Of a stretch of 64,000 nucleotides of DNA, positions 7,450-16,880 are shown piece by piece. A model generated the notes under the pieces. The model saw only the letters and a program-made list of their open reading frames with translations, did no database searches and had not been told where the DNA came from. The translations under genes and the position numbers were made by a program. Every line of letters begins with the position of its first letter. Positions within the stretch are counted from its first letter, which is position 1. Source of the DNA: Actinomyces sp. Marseille-P3109 (GTDB taxonomy: Bacteria > Actinomycetota > Actinomycetes > Actinomycetales > Actinomycetaceae); the NCBI RefSeq assembly GCF_900323545.1, contig NZ_OOHN01000008.1:1789144-1853143 (forward strand). Direction: 5' to 3'.

Positions 7450-10400
7450 GGATCCACTCCCTGACCATGACCGGCATCGGCCCCTACGCGGGGCGGGAGC
7501 GCATCGACTTCGACGCCGTGGGTGCCTCGGGCCGCTTCCTGCTCACCGGCCCCACCGGCTCGGGCAAGACCACCATCATCGACGCGATCGTCTTCGCCCT
7601 CTACGGGGACGTGGCCGACTCGGCCGACTCCTCCAAGGAGCGCATCCGCTCCACCCTCGTAGGCCCGCACACCGAGAGCGTCGTCGAGCTCGTCTTCTCC
7701 ACCGGCGCCGGCGTCTACCGGGTGCGCCGCACCCCCACCTACGAGCGGGCCAAACTGCGCGGCCAGGGAACCACCACCCAGAACGGCACCGTCAAGCTCT
7801 GGCACCTGGCCGAGATCGGCGGGGAACCGCTCGACGAACCCGTCACCCGCGTGGGCGACGCCGACGCGGAGATCGCGCGCGCCGTCGGGCTCAGCCGGGA
7901 GCAGTTCACGCAGACGGTCGTCCTGCCGCAGGGCAAGTTCGCCCGGTTCCTGCGCGCCGACTCCTCTGAGCGCCAGCACCTCCTCAAGGACGTCTTCGGC
8001 ACCGGCATCTACGACGCCATCCAGGACGCCCTCATCCAGGCCTCTCGGGAGGAGGCCAAGCGGGTCGAGCAGGCGGCGGCCGATCTGCGCGGCCAGGTCT
8101 CTTCCCTGGCCCGGCACCCCTTCCTCACCGAGGTGCCCTCCCCCACCAAGACCACAGATACCGGCGACGGGACCGACGACGCCGACCATGTGGCTCTCCA
8201 GAATGACTCGTCACAGGAGGCCCCGTCCGGAGGAACCCAGGAGGCGCTGCCGCTGTCCGGTGATGATGTCGCCGCCTCAACCGGCGGGGAAGACAAGGAA
8301 GGCACAACCGATCCCGATCCGGCGCCCGCCCAGGCACTGGAGACCACGATGGCCGGCGCCACCCCGGACCTAGAAGCTCTTCGCCGCGTCGGGGCCAAGG
8401 TGCTGGAGGCCTCGCGCAGCCGTGTAGAGCAGGCAGATGCCCGCGCCGAGGCCACCCGGCAGGTCCTCACCCGGGCTCAGGCCGCCCGCGAGGAGTCCCA
8501 GAGGCTCCACGACCTCCTGGAGCGGCGTCGGGCCCTGGTTGAGGAGAGCCAGCGGCTGGCCGAACGCGCCGAGCAGGACGCCGACGACGCCGCACGCCTC
8601 CAAGCCGCCGAGCGCGCCGCCCGGGTACGGCCGTACCTGACCGCCGAGCAGACCGCACGCAGCCGGGCCCAGCGGGCCGTGGCGGCTCTGTGGGCCCGCG
8701 CCGACCAGAGCGGCCTGGCCCACCTGGCCGAGCGGTCCGGAGCCGCTGGAGCTGATAGCGCCGACGGTGCGGGCCTCCCCGATCACGATGCTCCCACGAC
8801 CCCGGCCGCACTGGTCGGCCCCCTGGCTCGTGAGGCGCAGCGCCTACTCTCCGCGCTCAATGATGAACCGGGCGACACCGAACCAGGAGCGGTCGAGCCG
8901 GAGCCCGTCGAACCAGGCATCCCCACCCAGCAGGGCGGCAGCGAGGCGGCTAAGACATCCACGGCGGCCGATGTCTCGGAGCCGGCTGAGACCGAGGCCA
9001 TGAGTACCCAGGGCCTTGATGGGCTGGCGCACCGGTGCCGCCGCGAGCACGGACAGCTCGAGGCCCTTGTCGATCTTGAGACCGGCCTGGAGGAGCGCGT
9101 GGGCGCCCTGAACCAGCGTGAGACGAACCTTCAGCTCAGCATCGCCGAGCTGGCGCAACAGGCCGAGCAGTTCTACTCCCGCCCAGGGCAGCGCACCGCC
9201 CTGGTGGAGAAGCTGGAGGCGGCGCGGGCGGCCCGAGAGCGCCTGGATGGTCTTCACGAGCGCCGCACCCGGGCCGAGGAGCGTCACCGGGCCGCCCTCG
9301 CCGTCGAGCAGCTCACGGCCCAACTGGCCCAGCAGGACGATGCCTGCACCCAGGCGGCCGCGCTCGCGCGGGAGGCGACCGAACGGGTTCGCGCCACGCG
9401 CCTGGCCTGGATCTCCGGGACCGCCGGGGCGCTGGCCGGCGAGCTCACCGAGGGCGAGCCCTGCCCCGTGTGCGGCTCCCCCACCCCGAGGGCGCCACCC
9501 GCCAGCAGGTCGAGGCGGCTGAGGAGCACCAGCGGCAGGCCGACGAGGCACTCAGCGGAGCCGTCCGGGAAAGAGACGCCTGTGCCGCCCGGCTTCTGGA
9601 GGCCCAGCGCGCCAGTGACGGCATGGATACCCTCACCGCCGAGGCCGCGCTGGAGGCTGCCACCACCGCCCTGACCGCGGCTCAGGCCGCAGCCGACGGC
9701 GTCGACGAGCTGGTCGAGCACCTCGAGGCCTTCGATGCCGGCACCGAGCAGGAGCGCGCCGCACTCGATGCCGCCCGGTCGGCCCAGGAGTCGGCCCGCA
9801 GTCGCCTGGAGGCCGAGCGCGAGGCCCTCGCTCAGGACCAGCGGCGCTGCCTGGAGGTGCGCGGGACCTGGCCGAGCGTCACCGCCCGCGCCGCCGCGCT
9901 CCTCGTGCAGGCGCAGGAGGCCGAGGACGCCTCCGAGGACGTCGACACTGCACGCACCGCCCTGGCTCAGGCCCGCAACGCCCTGACAGACCTGGCTGGA
10001 GCCCTGGACGAGGAGGGCTTCACCAGCGCAGCCCACGCGCGGGCCGCCTTCCTGGACCGCGACGCCATCGACGCCCTCACCACCACCGTGCGCGCCTCCG
10101 CCACGGTCCGCGAGCGGGTCCGCCTGGGGCTGGAGGACCCGCAGATCGCTGCCTTGAGCGGCCAGGAGGAGGACCGCCTCGAGGCAGCCTCTGCAGAGCT
10201 CGCCCGTGCGGACGCCGTCGCGAAGGACGCGGCCTCCCTCCAGGCGCGCACCGCCGAGTCCCACGAGCACCTGCGCCGGGCCGTCGACGGCGTCGAGCAG
10301 GCGGCCACCGCCTACGAGGAGGCCGCCGGCTCCAGCGCCGATCTCATCCGGGTGGCCTCGCTCGCCCGCGGGGAGAACGAGGCCGGCACGCCCCTGGCCA

Positions 10401-10882
10401 CCTGGGTGCTTCAGGCCCGCTTCGAGGAGGTCCTCGTCTTCGCCAACGAGCGCCTGTCCCAGATGTCCTCCGGGCGCTACGAACTCATCCGGGTCGCCGA
10501 GGAGACCAGCCAGCGCAGACGCCGCAAGGGGCTGGGCCTGGCCGTCGTCGACCACCTCGGGGACGAGCGCACCCGCGATCCCAGGACCCTCTCGGGCGGG
10601 GAGACCTTCTACGTCTCCCTGTCGCTGGCCCTCGCCCTGGCCGACGTCGTCTCAGCCGAGTCCGGGGGCGTGAGCCTGGAGACCCTCTTCATCGACGAGG
10701 GCTTCGGCACCCTGGATGCCGACACCCTCCAGACGGTCATGGCCGAGATCGACCATCTGCGTGCCGGCGGGCGCACGGTCGGCATCGTCTCCCACGTGGC
10801 CGAGCTGCGCGACCAGATCGCCGAGCGCATCGCGGTGCGCCGCGTCTCATCGGGCGGATCCACCCTGAGGGTGACCGCCTGA
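7446..10882 (+). pseudogene. sbcC: Exonuclease SbcC (Rad50-type ATPase), frameshifted
   Basis: SMC-like ATPase partner of SbcD. Walker A GPTGSGKT is at residues 35-42, then comes a long coiled coil with a Pro/Glu/Asp-rich insertion, and the zinc hook CPVC at residues 673-676. Directly after the hook the frame breaks. At the C5 run 9478-9482 the reading moves to the -1 frame and continues as HPEGATRQQVEAAEEH..., then the ABC signature LSGGETF and Walker B LFIDEGFGTLD, ending at 10882. Adding one C would restore a 1145-aa protein. As given, the product stops at 9674 (742 aa), lacking the C-terminal ATPase half. It is either a real mutation or a one-base sequence error. Confidence 0.85.
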
Positions 10883-10946
10883 GGGACCCGAGCTCCAACA
10901 GGTCGAGGCCGTTGGGCCGAAACCGCATTCGGACAGTAATGGACGG

Positions 10947-11967
10947 TTACTGCCCCGATCCTCCCTGGTCCTGCGCGCCATCCTGCTGGTCGCCACCGTC
11001 TTCCTGACCGGTACCGTCCTGGGAGTCCCCCTGCTGGTCGCCGAACTGGTCGGCGCCTCCCTGCGGGTCGATTCCCTGCTCGGCGGCCTTGTCCTTGACC
11101 GTGTTGAGAACGCTGATGATGTCCTCACGGCCGGGGAAGGAGACGCCCGACTGCAGGGAGCTGAGGGCCTGGTCGATGTTGCCGACATTGATCTGACCGG
11201 CGAAGTTCTCCGCCTCGGCGACGGTCTGCTCCTTGAGCACCCCCGCCCCGTAGTAGACACCCGCGATCGTTGCTGCCAGGGGCAGGAACAACGAGGCCAG
11301 GACCAGCAGCGCCGCCGGCGCCTTCGGTTTGGCCCGTGCCAGAGCCGTGCAGGAGACGAAGAAGGCGATGAAGGCCAGTACCGCGCCGCCACCGATCGCG
11401 CCGATCGCCGTCCAGTTCGGATTCCATGTCTGGCTGGAAAGGATCTCGAAGACATGGAGCGTGGTCAGCAGCGTGTACATCCCCCACCCCAGGAGCGCGG
11501 ATGCCACGAGCACCATGATGGTTCCCACTGGGAGCGCTGCCGTGCGACGACGCTGTGGGGGCTTGGGAAGCTCCACCAGCGGCTCCGGCTCAGGCTCGCT
11601 CCAGGTCTGCTGGGCCGGCACCGGCAAGGCCGTGGGGCGGGCGCTGCTGGACCGGCTCGGCCGGGTAGGTGGCCTGGGCCGGCATGGCCCTCGTCTCCGG
11701 CGCCGCCTGCATGGGCTGGAGGACCTGGGTGTAATGGCTGCGCTGGTCAGGCGAGGCGGCCAGCTGCGGGGTCGACGTCGACGGCGGCAGGTAGCCCCAG
11801 CCCTCGCCTCCCGGCGGCATGGCGATCGCCTCGGTGGCACCCGCCCGGGCCTCGGCCTGGGCGAGGTCGATCCGCTCGGTGGGCCGTGCGCCATCAACGC
11901 GGTCCACGGCCGCATCCACCTCGGCGTCGTCGTCGAACTGCGGCCCACGGGAGAGAGGACGGGACAC
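10947..11967 (-). pseudogene. Membrane protein of unknown function, frameshifted
   Basis: I do not recognise the family. The gene starts at GTG 11967 behind AAGGAG and encodes a hydrophilic, Pro/Gln-rich cytoplasmic head (MSRPLSRGPQFDDDAEVDAA...). Around 11634-11641 (G4/G3 runs) the frame must shift by one base to continue as ALPVPAQQTWSEPEPEP..., then three hydrophobic segments (VGTIMVLVASALLGW, WTAIGAIGGGAVLAFIAFF, LLVLASLFLPLAATIAG) and a Gly/Gln/Asp-rich tail. Removing one base gives about 339 aa. As it stands, the head fragment ends at 11590. The gene converges on sbcC and no terminator is obvious between them. Confidence 0.6.
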
Positions 11968-12056
11968 GATGAGGCTCCTTGCCAGGGGGTATCGATTGGG
12001 TCTCTACAACCACGAGGCTACGCCACCGACGCCTCCGGCACGAGGAGCCCAGGTCC

Positions 12057-14267
12057 TCAGGCGAGGGCTCGCTGCGTGTTCTCGCGCACCACGAGCGCCG
12101 AGCGCGGAGCCAGGACCACGTGGCCCGTGCAGGCCTCACCTGTCAGCAGATCGGTGCCCACGACACCGGCCACCTCGGCGGCCCGGTCACCGTGGTTGAG
12201 CAGGAAGAGGACCTCCCCGCGCCGCTGCGCCTCGACGCCGTCGGGCAGGTCGGCAACGACCGGTTGCACCCGGGCGTGCGCGCACACCAGTGTCAGCAGG
12301 GCGGCCCGGCTGACGGTGTCGAGGTCTGCGGCCACGTACCAGGCCGCCCCCGCGCCTCCCACTGGGCGCCGGGTGATGGCGGACCGCCCGGCCAGGTCCA
12401 CGCCCCCACCGCGGCCGTCGAAGACCGCCACCACGTCGGCCTGCGCCCGGCCCTGACCGGCGCCGGCGTCGCCTGGTGCCTCATCGAGGCTCACTTCCTC
12501 GACCCAGCCGCCGGCGCGCAGGTCAGGCGTGGGCGAGCCCATCTGGTCCAGGACCCTGCGCAACGGCTCACCGACCGCCTCCAGGCCCGTCCAGGCCTCG
12601 GCAGCAGGTGTCCCGACGGCGCGGCTGAGGCGGTTGACGAGCGCCCCGCGGGAGTCACGTGAGCCACCGAGGTCGCCGGCGTCGTCCTGATCTACCGGTC
12701 CGCTCAGGGCGGCGTGGTCGGAGACCCTCACCCCGAGCAGGGGCCGCAGCGATCCCAGGTAGCCGCCCAGGACCGCCCCGGCACTGGCGTCGACGACCCC
12801 GGTGGGGCCGACCACGACGACCTGGGCCCCCGCGGCGGCGGCCTGCTCCAGGTGGCGGGCGAGCTCGGGGTAGTCGATGAAGACCGCGGGAACGACGATG
12901 AGGCGGTACCCGGCCAGGTCAGCACGCACGGGGACGATGTCCGTGGCGATCCCCGCCTCCCACAGGCTGCGGTGCCAGGCGCGGGCCGCCTCGAAGCGCT
13001 CCCCGAGCTCGACCGGCCCGATGGTCGAGCTCATGGCCCACTGGCTGTCCCAGTCCAGGACGACGGCCGCCTCGGCGAGCACCGGCTCCCCCAGCACCGC
13101 TCCGAGCCGCTTCAGGGCCCGACCGGTGGCCACCACCTCGTCCCAGGTGCGGCTGGCGCGCCCGGCGTGGGGAACCATGCCGGAGTGGAAGGTCTCGGCG
13201 CCCCGGCGGGACTGGCGCCACTGGAACTGCAGGATGCCGTCGGCGCCGTGGGCCACGCGCGCCAGGGACCACAGGAGGAGCTGGCCGGGGCGCTTGGGCG
13301 AGTTGCGTCCGCGCCACTGGACGGCGCTGGGCGCCTGCTCCATGAGGATCCAGGGGCGTCCCTCCGCCAGGCCCCGCATGAGGTCACCGGCCCAGGCGAC
13401 CTCGTGGGCGGCGGCCGGGTCGGCGGGGTCGGGGTAGGAGTCGTCGGAGATGATGTCCAGCGACTCGGCCCAGCGCCAGTAGTCGGTGGCCGGGAAGTCG
13501 CCCATGAAGTTGGTGGTCACCGGCAGGTTCGAGTGCTCGCGCAGGATGCGGGCCTCGGCCTCCATGAGGCTGCGCAGCTGGTGGTCGCTGAAGCGTCTCC
13601 AGTCCAGGAGCTGGGCGGGGTTGTGGAAGGTGGGCATGGCAGCGGGCGGGCTGACCTGCTCCAGGCTCGTGTAGCGCTGGGACCAGAAGTCGGTGCCCCA
13701 GGTGGCGTTGAGGCGGGCGACGTCGCCGTAGCGGTCCGCCAACCAGTCCCGGAAGGCCTGGGCGCAGGCGGGGCAGAAGCACTCGGCGGTGTGACAGCCG
13801 TACTCGTTGCCGATATGCCACATGACGACGCCCGGGTGGCTCCCCAGGCGCTCGGCCAGCTCCCTGGCCAGAGCGGCGGAGCGCTCACGGTAGACGGCCG
13901 AGCTGGGGCAGTACTGCTGGCGTGAGCCGAAGCCCAGGCGCACGCCGTCGGCGTTCATCGGCAGGGACTCGGGGTGGTCGGTGGCCATCCAGGCGGGCGG
14001 GGAGGCGGTGGCGGTGGCCAGGTCGACGGCGATCCCGGCGTCGTGGAGGCGGTCCACGATCTCCACCAGCCAGTCGAGCTCGTAGGTGCCCTCACGCGGC
14101 TCGAGGCGCGCCCAGGAGAAGATGCCCAGGGAGACCAGGTTGACGCCGGCCTCGGCCATGAGCTCGAGGTCCTCGGCGAAGGCGGCCTCGTCCCACTGCT
14201 CGGGGTTGTAGTCGCCGCCGTAGGCGGGGCTGGTCAGCCTCAGCAGCTCGTGGGGCTCATGACCCAC
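12057..14267 (-). CDS. Beta-galactosidase, glycoside hydrolase family 42
   Basis: 736-aa GH42 retaining beta-galactosidase without signal peptide, so cytoplasmic. The acid/base glutamate is E155 in HIGNEYG and the nucleophile is E310 in WILMEQAP. The four zinc-cluster cysteines known from the Thermus enzyme are kept (C120, C163, C165, C168, same spacing). Domains run TIM barrel (1 to ~390), trimerisation domain (~400-620) and C-terminal beta domain. It starts 49 bp after the sialidase stop on the same strand, so it is probably the second gene of that operon. Galactose exposed by sialic acid removal would be its substrate (inference). Confidence 0.93.
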   Translation of the reverse strand: MGHEPHELLRLTSPAYGGDYNPEQWDEAAFAEDLELMAEAGVNLVSLGIFSWARLEPREGTYELDWLVEIVDRLHDAGIAVDLATATASPPAWMATDHPESLPMNADGVRLGFGSRQQYCPSSAVYRERSAALARELAERLGSHPGVVMWHIGNEYGCHTAECFCPACAQAFRDWLADRYGDVARLNATWGTDFWSQRYTSLEQVSPPAAMPTFHNPAQLLDWRRFSDHQLRSLMEAEARILREHSNLPVTTNFMGDFPATDYWRWAESLDIISDDSYPDPADPAAAHEVAWAGDLMRGLAEGRPWILMEQAPSAVQWRGRNSPKRPGQLLLWSLARVAHGADGILQFQWRQSRRGAETFHSGMVPHAGRASRTWDEVVATGRALKRLGAVLGEPVLAEAAVVLDWDSQWAMSSTIGPVELGERFEAARAWHRSLWEAGIATDIVPVRADLAGYRLIVVPAVFIDYPELARHLEQAAAAGAQVVVVGPTGVVDASAGAVLGGYLGSLRPLLGVRVSDHAALSGPVDQDDAGDLGGSRDSRGALVNRLSRAVGTPAAEAWTGLEAVGEPLRRVLDQMGSPTPDLRAGGWVEEVSLDEAPGDAGAGQGRAQADVVAVFDGRGGGVDLAGRSAITRRPVGGAGAAWYVAADLDTVSRAALLTLVCAHARVQPVVADLPDGVEAQRRGEVLFLLNHGDRAAEVAGVVGTDLLTGEACTGHVVLAPRSALVVRENTQRALA

Positions 14268-14316
14268 CCCGCGCCCCCCGCCGCCGACGTCCGGGACGGG
14301 CGGTTGCGAGCAGGCT

Positions 14317-16728
14317 TCAGCTGATCGTCGAGCGCGAGCTCGTCAGCCAGGCCAGCGGCACCGTGGTGAGGAACAGCCCCTGCCACTCGCGCTCCCACAG
14401 CAGGGCGATGTCACCGCCGGGCAGCTGGGCCATGCACTGGTAGACGTAGTGGCGCGGGTTGACGACCCGGTTGTGGGGCCAGGTGGCGCCGTCGTCGTGG
14501 CTCAGGCGCATGACGCCGCAACCACGGAAGGGCAGCATCTGGGAGGCGTTGGCGAAGACGATGCTCCTGCTGCCGGGCTCAACGGCTCCAGCGGTGTCAT
14601 TGGCACCGGTGACGGCGATGGCGTTGGGCTGGGAGAAGATCTCGGTGAGCTGGGCGTCATGGTCGACCTCACCCCAGGTGACGCCGCCGTCGCGGGAGAC
14701 GGCGTGGGCGACCCGCCCGGAGGGGTGCTGGTTGCGGGCCCAGACGTGCACGGCGCCGTCGGCGCCCTCGACCAGGACGGACTCGTACAGGCTGGCCCGC
14801 TCGTCGGCCAGGTCGCGCGAGGAGACGACCGAGCCCAGCACCTCGCGCCCGTCGTTGGGCGAGGCGCCCAGGGTCCAGGTGGCTCCGCCGTCGTCGGAGT
14901 AGATGGCGGCGCAGGACAGGTAGCCGGTGCCGCCCGCCTCGTGGCTGTAGTAGACGGGGACGAGGATGCGTCCGGCGTGCTCAGCTCCGGTCAGCTGGAT
15001 GGCGTTGCCGGGGCCGGTGCCCAGGAAGCACATCCAGTCGGCCTTGACCTGGGCGGTGATGTCGATCGGCTCGGACCAGGTGGCGCCGTCGTCGTCGGAG
15101 GTGATCATGAGCAGGTGGGAGCTGCGGTGCTGGAAGAGGCAGTCCTCGGGGGCCTGCTCGTAGGCGAGGTAGATGCTGCCGGCCGCCTCGCCGTCCAGAA
15201 GGACGTCGCCGGCGCGGGCGCCGGTGGCGGCGTCGTCGCTCAGTAGGACGCGGTAGTCGGTGGGCTCGCCCGCATCGGTCAGCACGGCGCCGTCGGGCTC
15301 GACGGCGAACAGCTCGCCGGCGCGGTTGTGCAGCACACGGCGCCCCTGGGTGTCGAAGCCGGTGCCGACGACGGCGTTGGGCTGGCCGATGCCGCCGGGG
15401 AACTGGTCGACCAGGCAGATGACGCGCCCGGTGGAGCGGTCCTGGACCAGGACGGAGTCGATGAGGGAGGCCCCCAGCGCACCGGTTCCCGGCAGTGAGA
15501 GCAGGGTGCGCATCTCCTCCCAGGTGGCGCCGCCGTCGAGGCTGCGGCGCATGACGAGGTTGATGTCGTTGGGGGCGTCATTGGGGATGGAGACCCGCTG
15601 GTCGGCGCCGGCCAGGATGACGCCGCTGTCCAGGGTGAGCAGGGAGGGGATCCGGTAGGACAGGGCGCCGTGGTAGCCGGTGTCGAACAGGGCGCGCGTG
15701 GGCAGCGGGGCGGCACCGGCCAGGCGCTTGATCTGGGCGTCGGTGAGAGCGGCGTCGTAGACCATGGCGGTCTGGGCCTCACCGAAGAGGCGCTTGCCGT
15801 CCAGGTCCGCGCCCACGACCACGCGGGTCACCGGCGCGATGTCGGCCAGGAAGGCGCCGCCGGGGGCGTGGGCGACCTGGTAGCCGTCGACGTGAATCTC
15901 CACCGCGCCGCGCGCCGAGGTCACGACGACGTCGTGCCAGGTGCCGTCGTCCCAGTGGCCCGGGGCCCGCACCTCGATGAGGGGCTCGGTCTCGGGGGAG
16001 TCCGCTCCGGGCAGGACCCGGTAGGTCAGGCCCCCCGCGTCGATGTCGAGGTGCAGGGTGCCGCCCTGACCGTGGGCGGCGATGACGGTGCCGGCCTGCC
16101 CCCGGCCGCGGGTGCGGAACAGAGCGCGGATGGCACCGGAGGCCAGGGACCCGACGCGGCGGGCGTCGCGGGCGGAGAGCTCACTGGCCGCGAACTGCAC
16201 CATCGGGGTGACAGCCAGGGACTGGGCCATGACGGCGCGGTCGCTGAGGGGCTCGGCCCAGGCGGTCAGGCGGGTCACCGCAGCGATCCCGTCGGGGTCG
16301 ATGCTCACGCCGGTCAGGCCGATCTGGGAGAGGAAGGCGGTCAGGGTCGTGGAGAAGCACTCGTAGCCGTCGGCGTAGAGGTGGGTGCCGGTCTCGTTGA
16401 CGCTCACAGCGATCGTGTGGGGGCGTCCATCGTCCAGGCCCAGGGCGTCCTCGGCGTCGAGGAGGCGACGTTCGACACCGCCCTGCTCCCCCGTCCCCGT
16501 CTCCGGCGAGCCGTCGGACCCGAGGACCTGCTCGCCGTAGAGGCGGCCTCCGCGCAGCTCCAGCGTGATCCGCCCCTTGGTGCCGGTGAGCTCCATGAGG
16601 GTGGCGTCGGCGCGGACGGCGACGTCGAGGAGAATCGTGCCGCATTCGCAGGCGGCCAGGGCGGCGAGGTCGCGCTCGCCGACGCTCAGGGGCGAGGAGG
16701 TATCGGATGCGGTGAGGTCGAGGAGCAT
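14317..16728 (-). CDS. Exo-alpha-sialidase (GH33) without signal peptide
   Basis: 803-aa sialidase from ATG 16728, preceded by GAAGGAC; reading further upstream adds 32 residues of unlikely sequence. Two concanavalin/LamG-like beta domains (about 1-165 and 170-340) precede the six-bladed propeller. The propeller has YRIPS (R359), the acid/base D376 in GADQR, five Asp-boxes SxDxGxTW (396-403, 544-551, 611-618, 678-685, 743-750), E649 in YES, R665, and the HYVYQ tyrosine near 761-763. Known secreted Actinomyces sialidases carry a signal peptide and an LPxTG anchor; this one has neither. It either acts inside the cell on imported sialosides or leaves by another route. Operon with GH42. Confidence 0.92.
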   Translation of the reverse strand: MLLDLTASDTSSPLSVGERDLAALAACECGTILLDVAVRADATLMELTGTKGRITLELRGGRLYGEQVLGSDGSPETGTGEQGGVERRLLDAEDALGLDDGRPHTIAVSVNETGTHLYADGYECFSTTLTAFLSQIGLTGVSIDPDGIAAVTRLTAWAEPLSDRAVMAQSLAVTPMVQFAASELSARDARRVGSLASGAIRALFRTRGRGQAGTVIAAHGQGGTLHLDIDAGGLTYRVLPGADSPETEPLIEVRAPGHWDDGTWHDVVVTSARGAVEIHVDGYQVAHAPGGAFLADIAPVTRVVVGADLDGKRLFGEAQTAMVYDAALTDAQIKRLAGAAPLPTRALFDTGYHGALSYRIPSLLTLDSGVILAGADQRVSIPNDAPNDINLVMRRSLDGGATWEEMRTLLSLPGTGALGASLIDSVLVQDRSTGRVICLVDQFPGGIGQPNAVVGTGFDTQGRRVLHNRAGELFAVEPDGAVLTDAGEPTDYRVLLSDDAATGARAGDVLLDGEAAGSIYLAYEQAPEDCLFQHRSSHLLMITSDDDGATWSEPIDITAQVKADWMCFLGTGPGNAIQLTGAEHAGRILVPVYYSHEAGGTGYLSCAAIYSDDGGATWTLGASPNDGREVLGSVVSSRDLADERASLYESVLVEGADGAVHVWARNQHPSGRVAHAVSRDGGVTWGEVDHDAQLTEIFSQPNAIAVTGANDTAGAVEPGSRSIVFANASQMLPFRGCGVMRLSHDDGATWPHNRVVNPRHYVYQCMAQLPGGDIALLWEREWQGLFLTTVPLAWLTSSRSTIS

Positions 16729-16768
16729 GGGCGGGGTCCTTCGGGACAGTATCGACTTTCCGGCGGAT

Positions 16769-16774
16769 TTATAC
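16769..16774 (-). promoter_or_regulatory. Possible -10 box of the sialidase operon
   Basis: GTATAA on the minus strand, 40 bp before the sialidase start, in a GC-rich divergent region. No convincing -35 hexamer lies 16-18 bp upstream, so this may need an activator or be fortuitous. Confidence 0.3.
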
Positions 16775-16836
16775 GATGAAGCGCGGCCTGCGCGCGACGG
16801 TGCGCGATCAGGCCATCCAGTCATATGATGTCTGAT

Positions 16837-16860
16837 GTATCGCGCACTGTAGCACGATAC
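16837..16860. promoter_or_regulatory. Palindromic operator candidate between sialidase and DUF4862 genes
   Basis: A 24-bp imperfect dyad: gtatcg at one end pairs with cgatac at the other, with further pairing of GC bases inside (one mismatch per half). It lies 20 bp before the DUF4862 start, just downstream of a TATGAT hexamer (16824-16829). That is where a GntR- or LacI-type repressor would block transcription. No regulator gene is adjacent. Confidence 0.6.
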
Positions 16861-16880
16861 CAGAACCTCAAGGAGACCTT

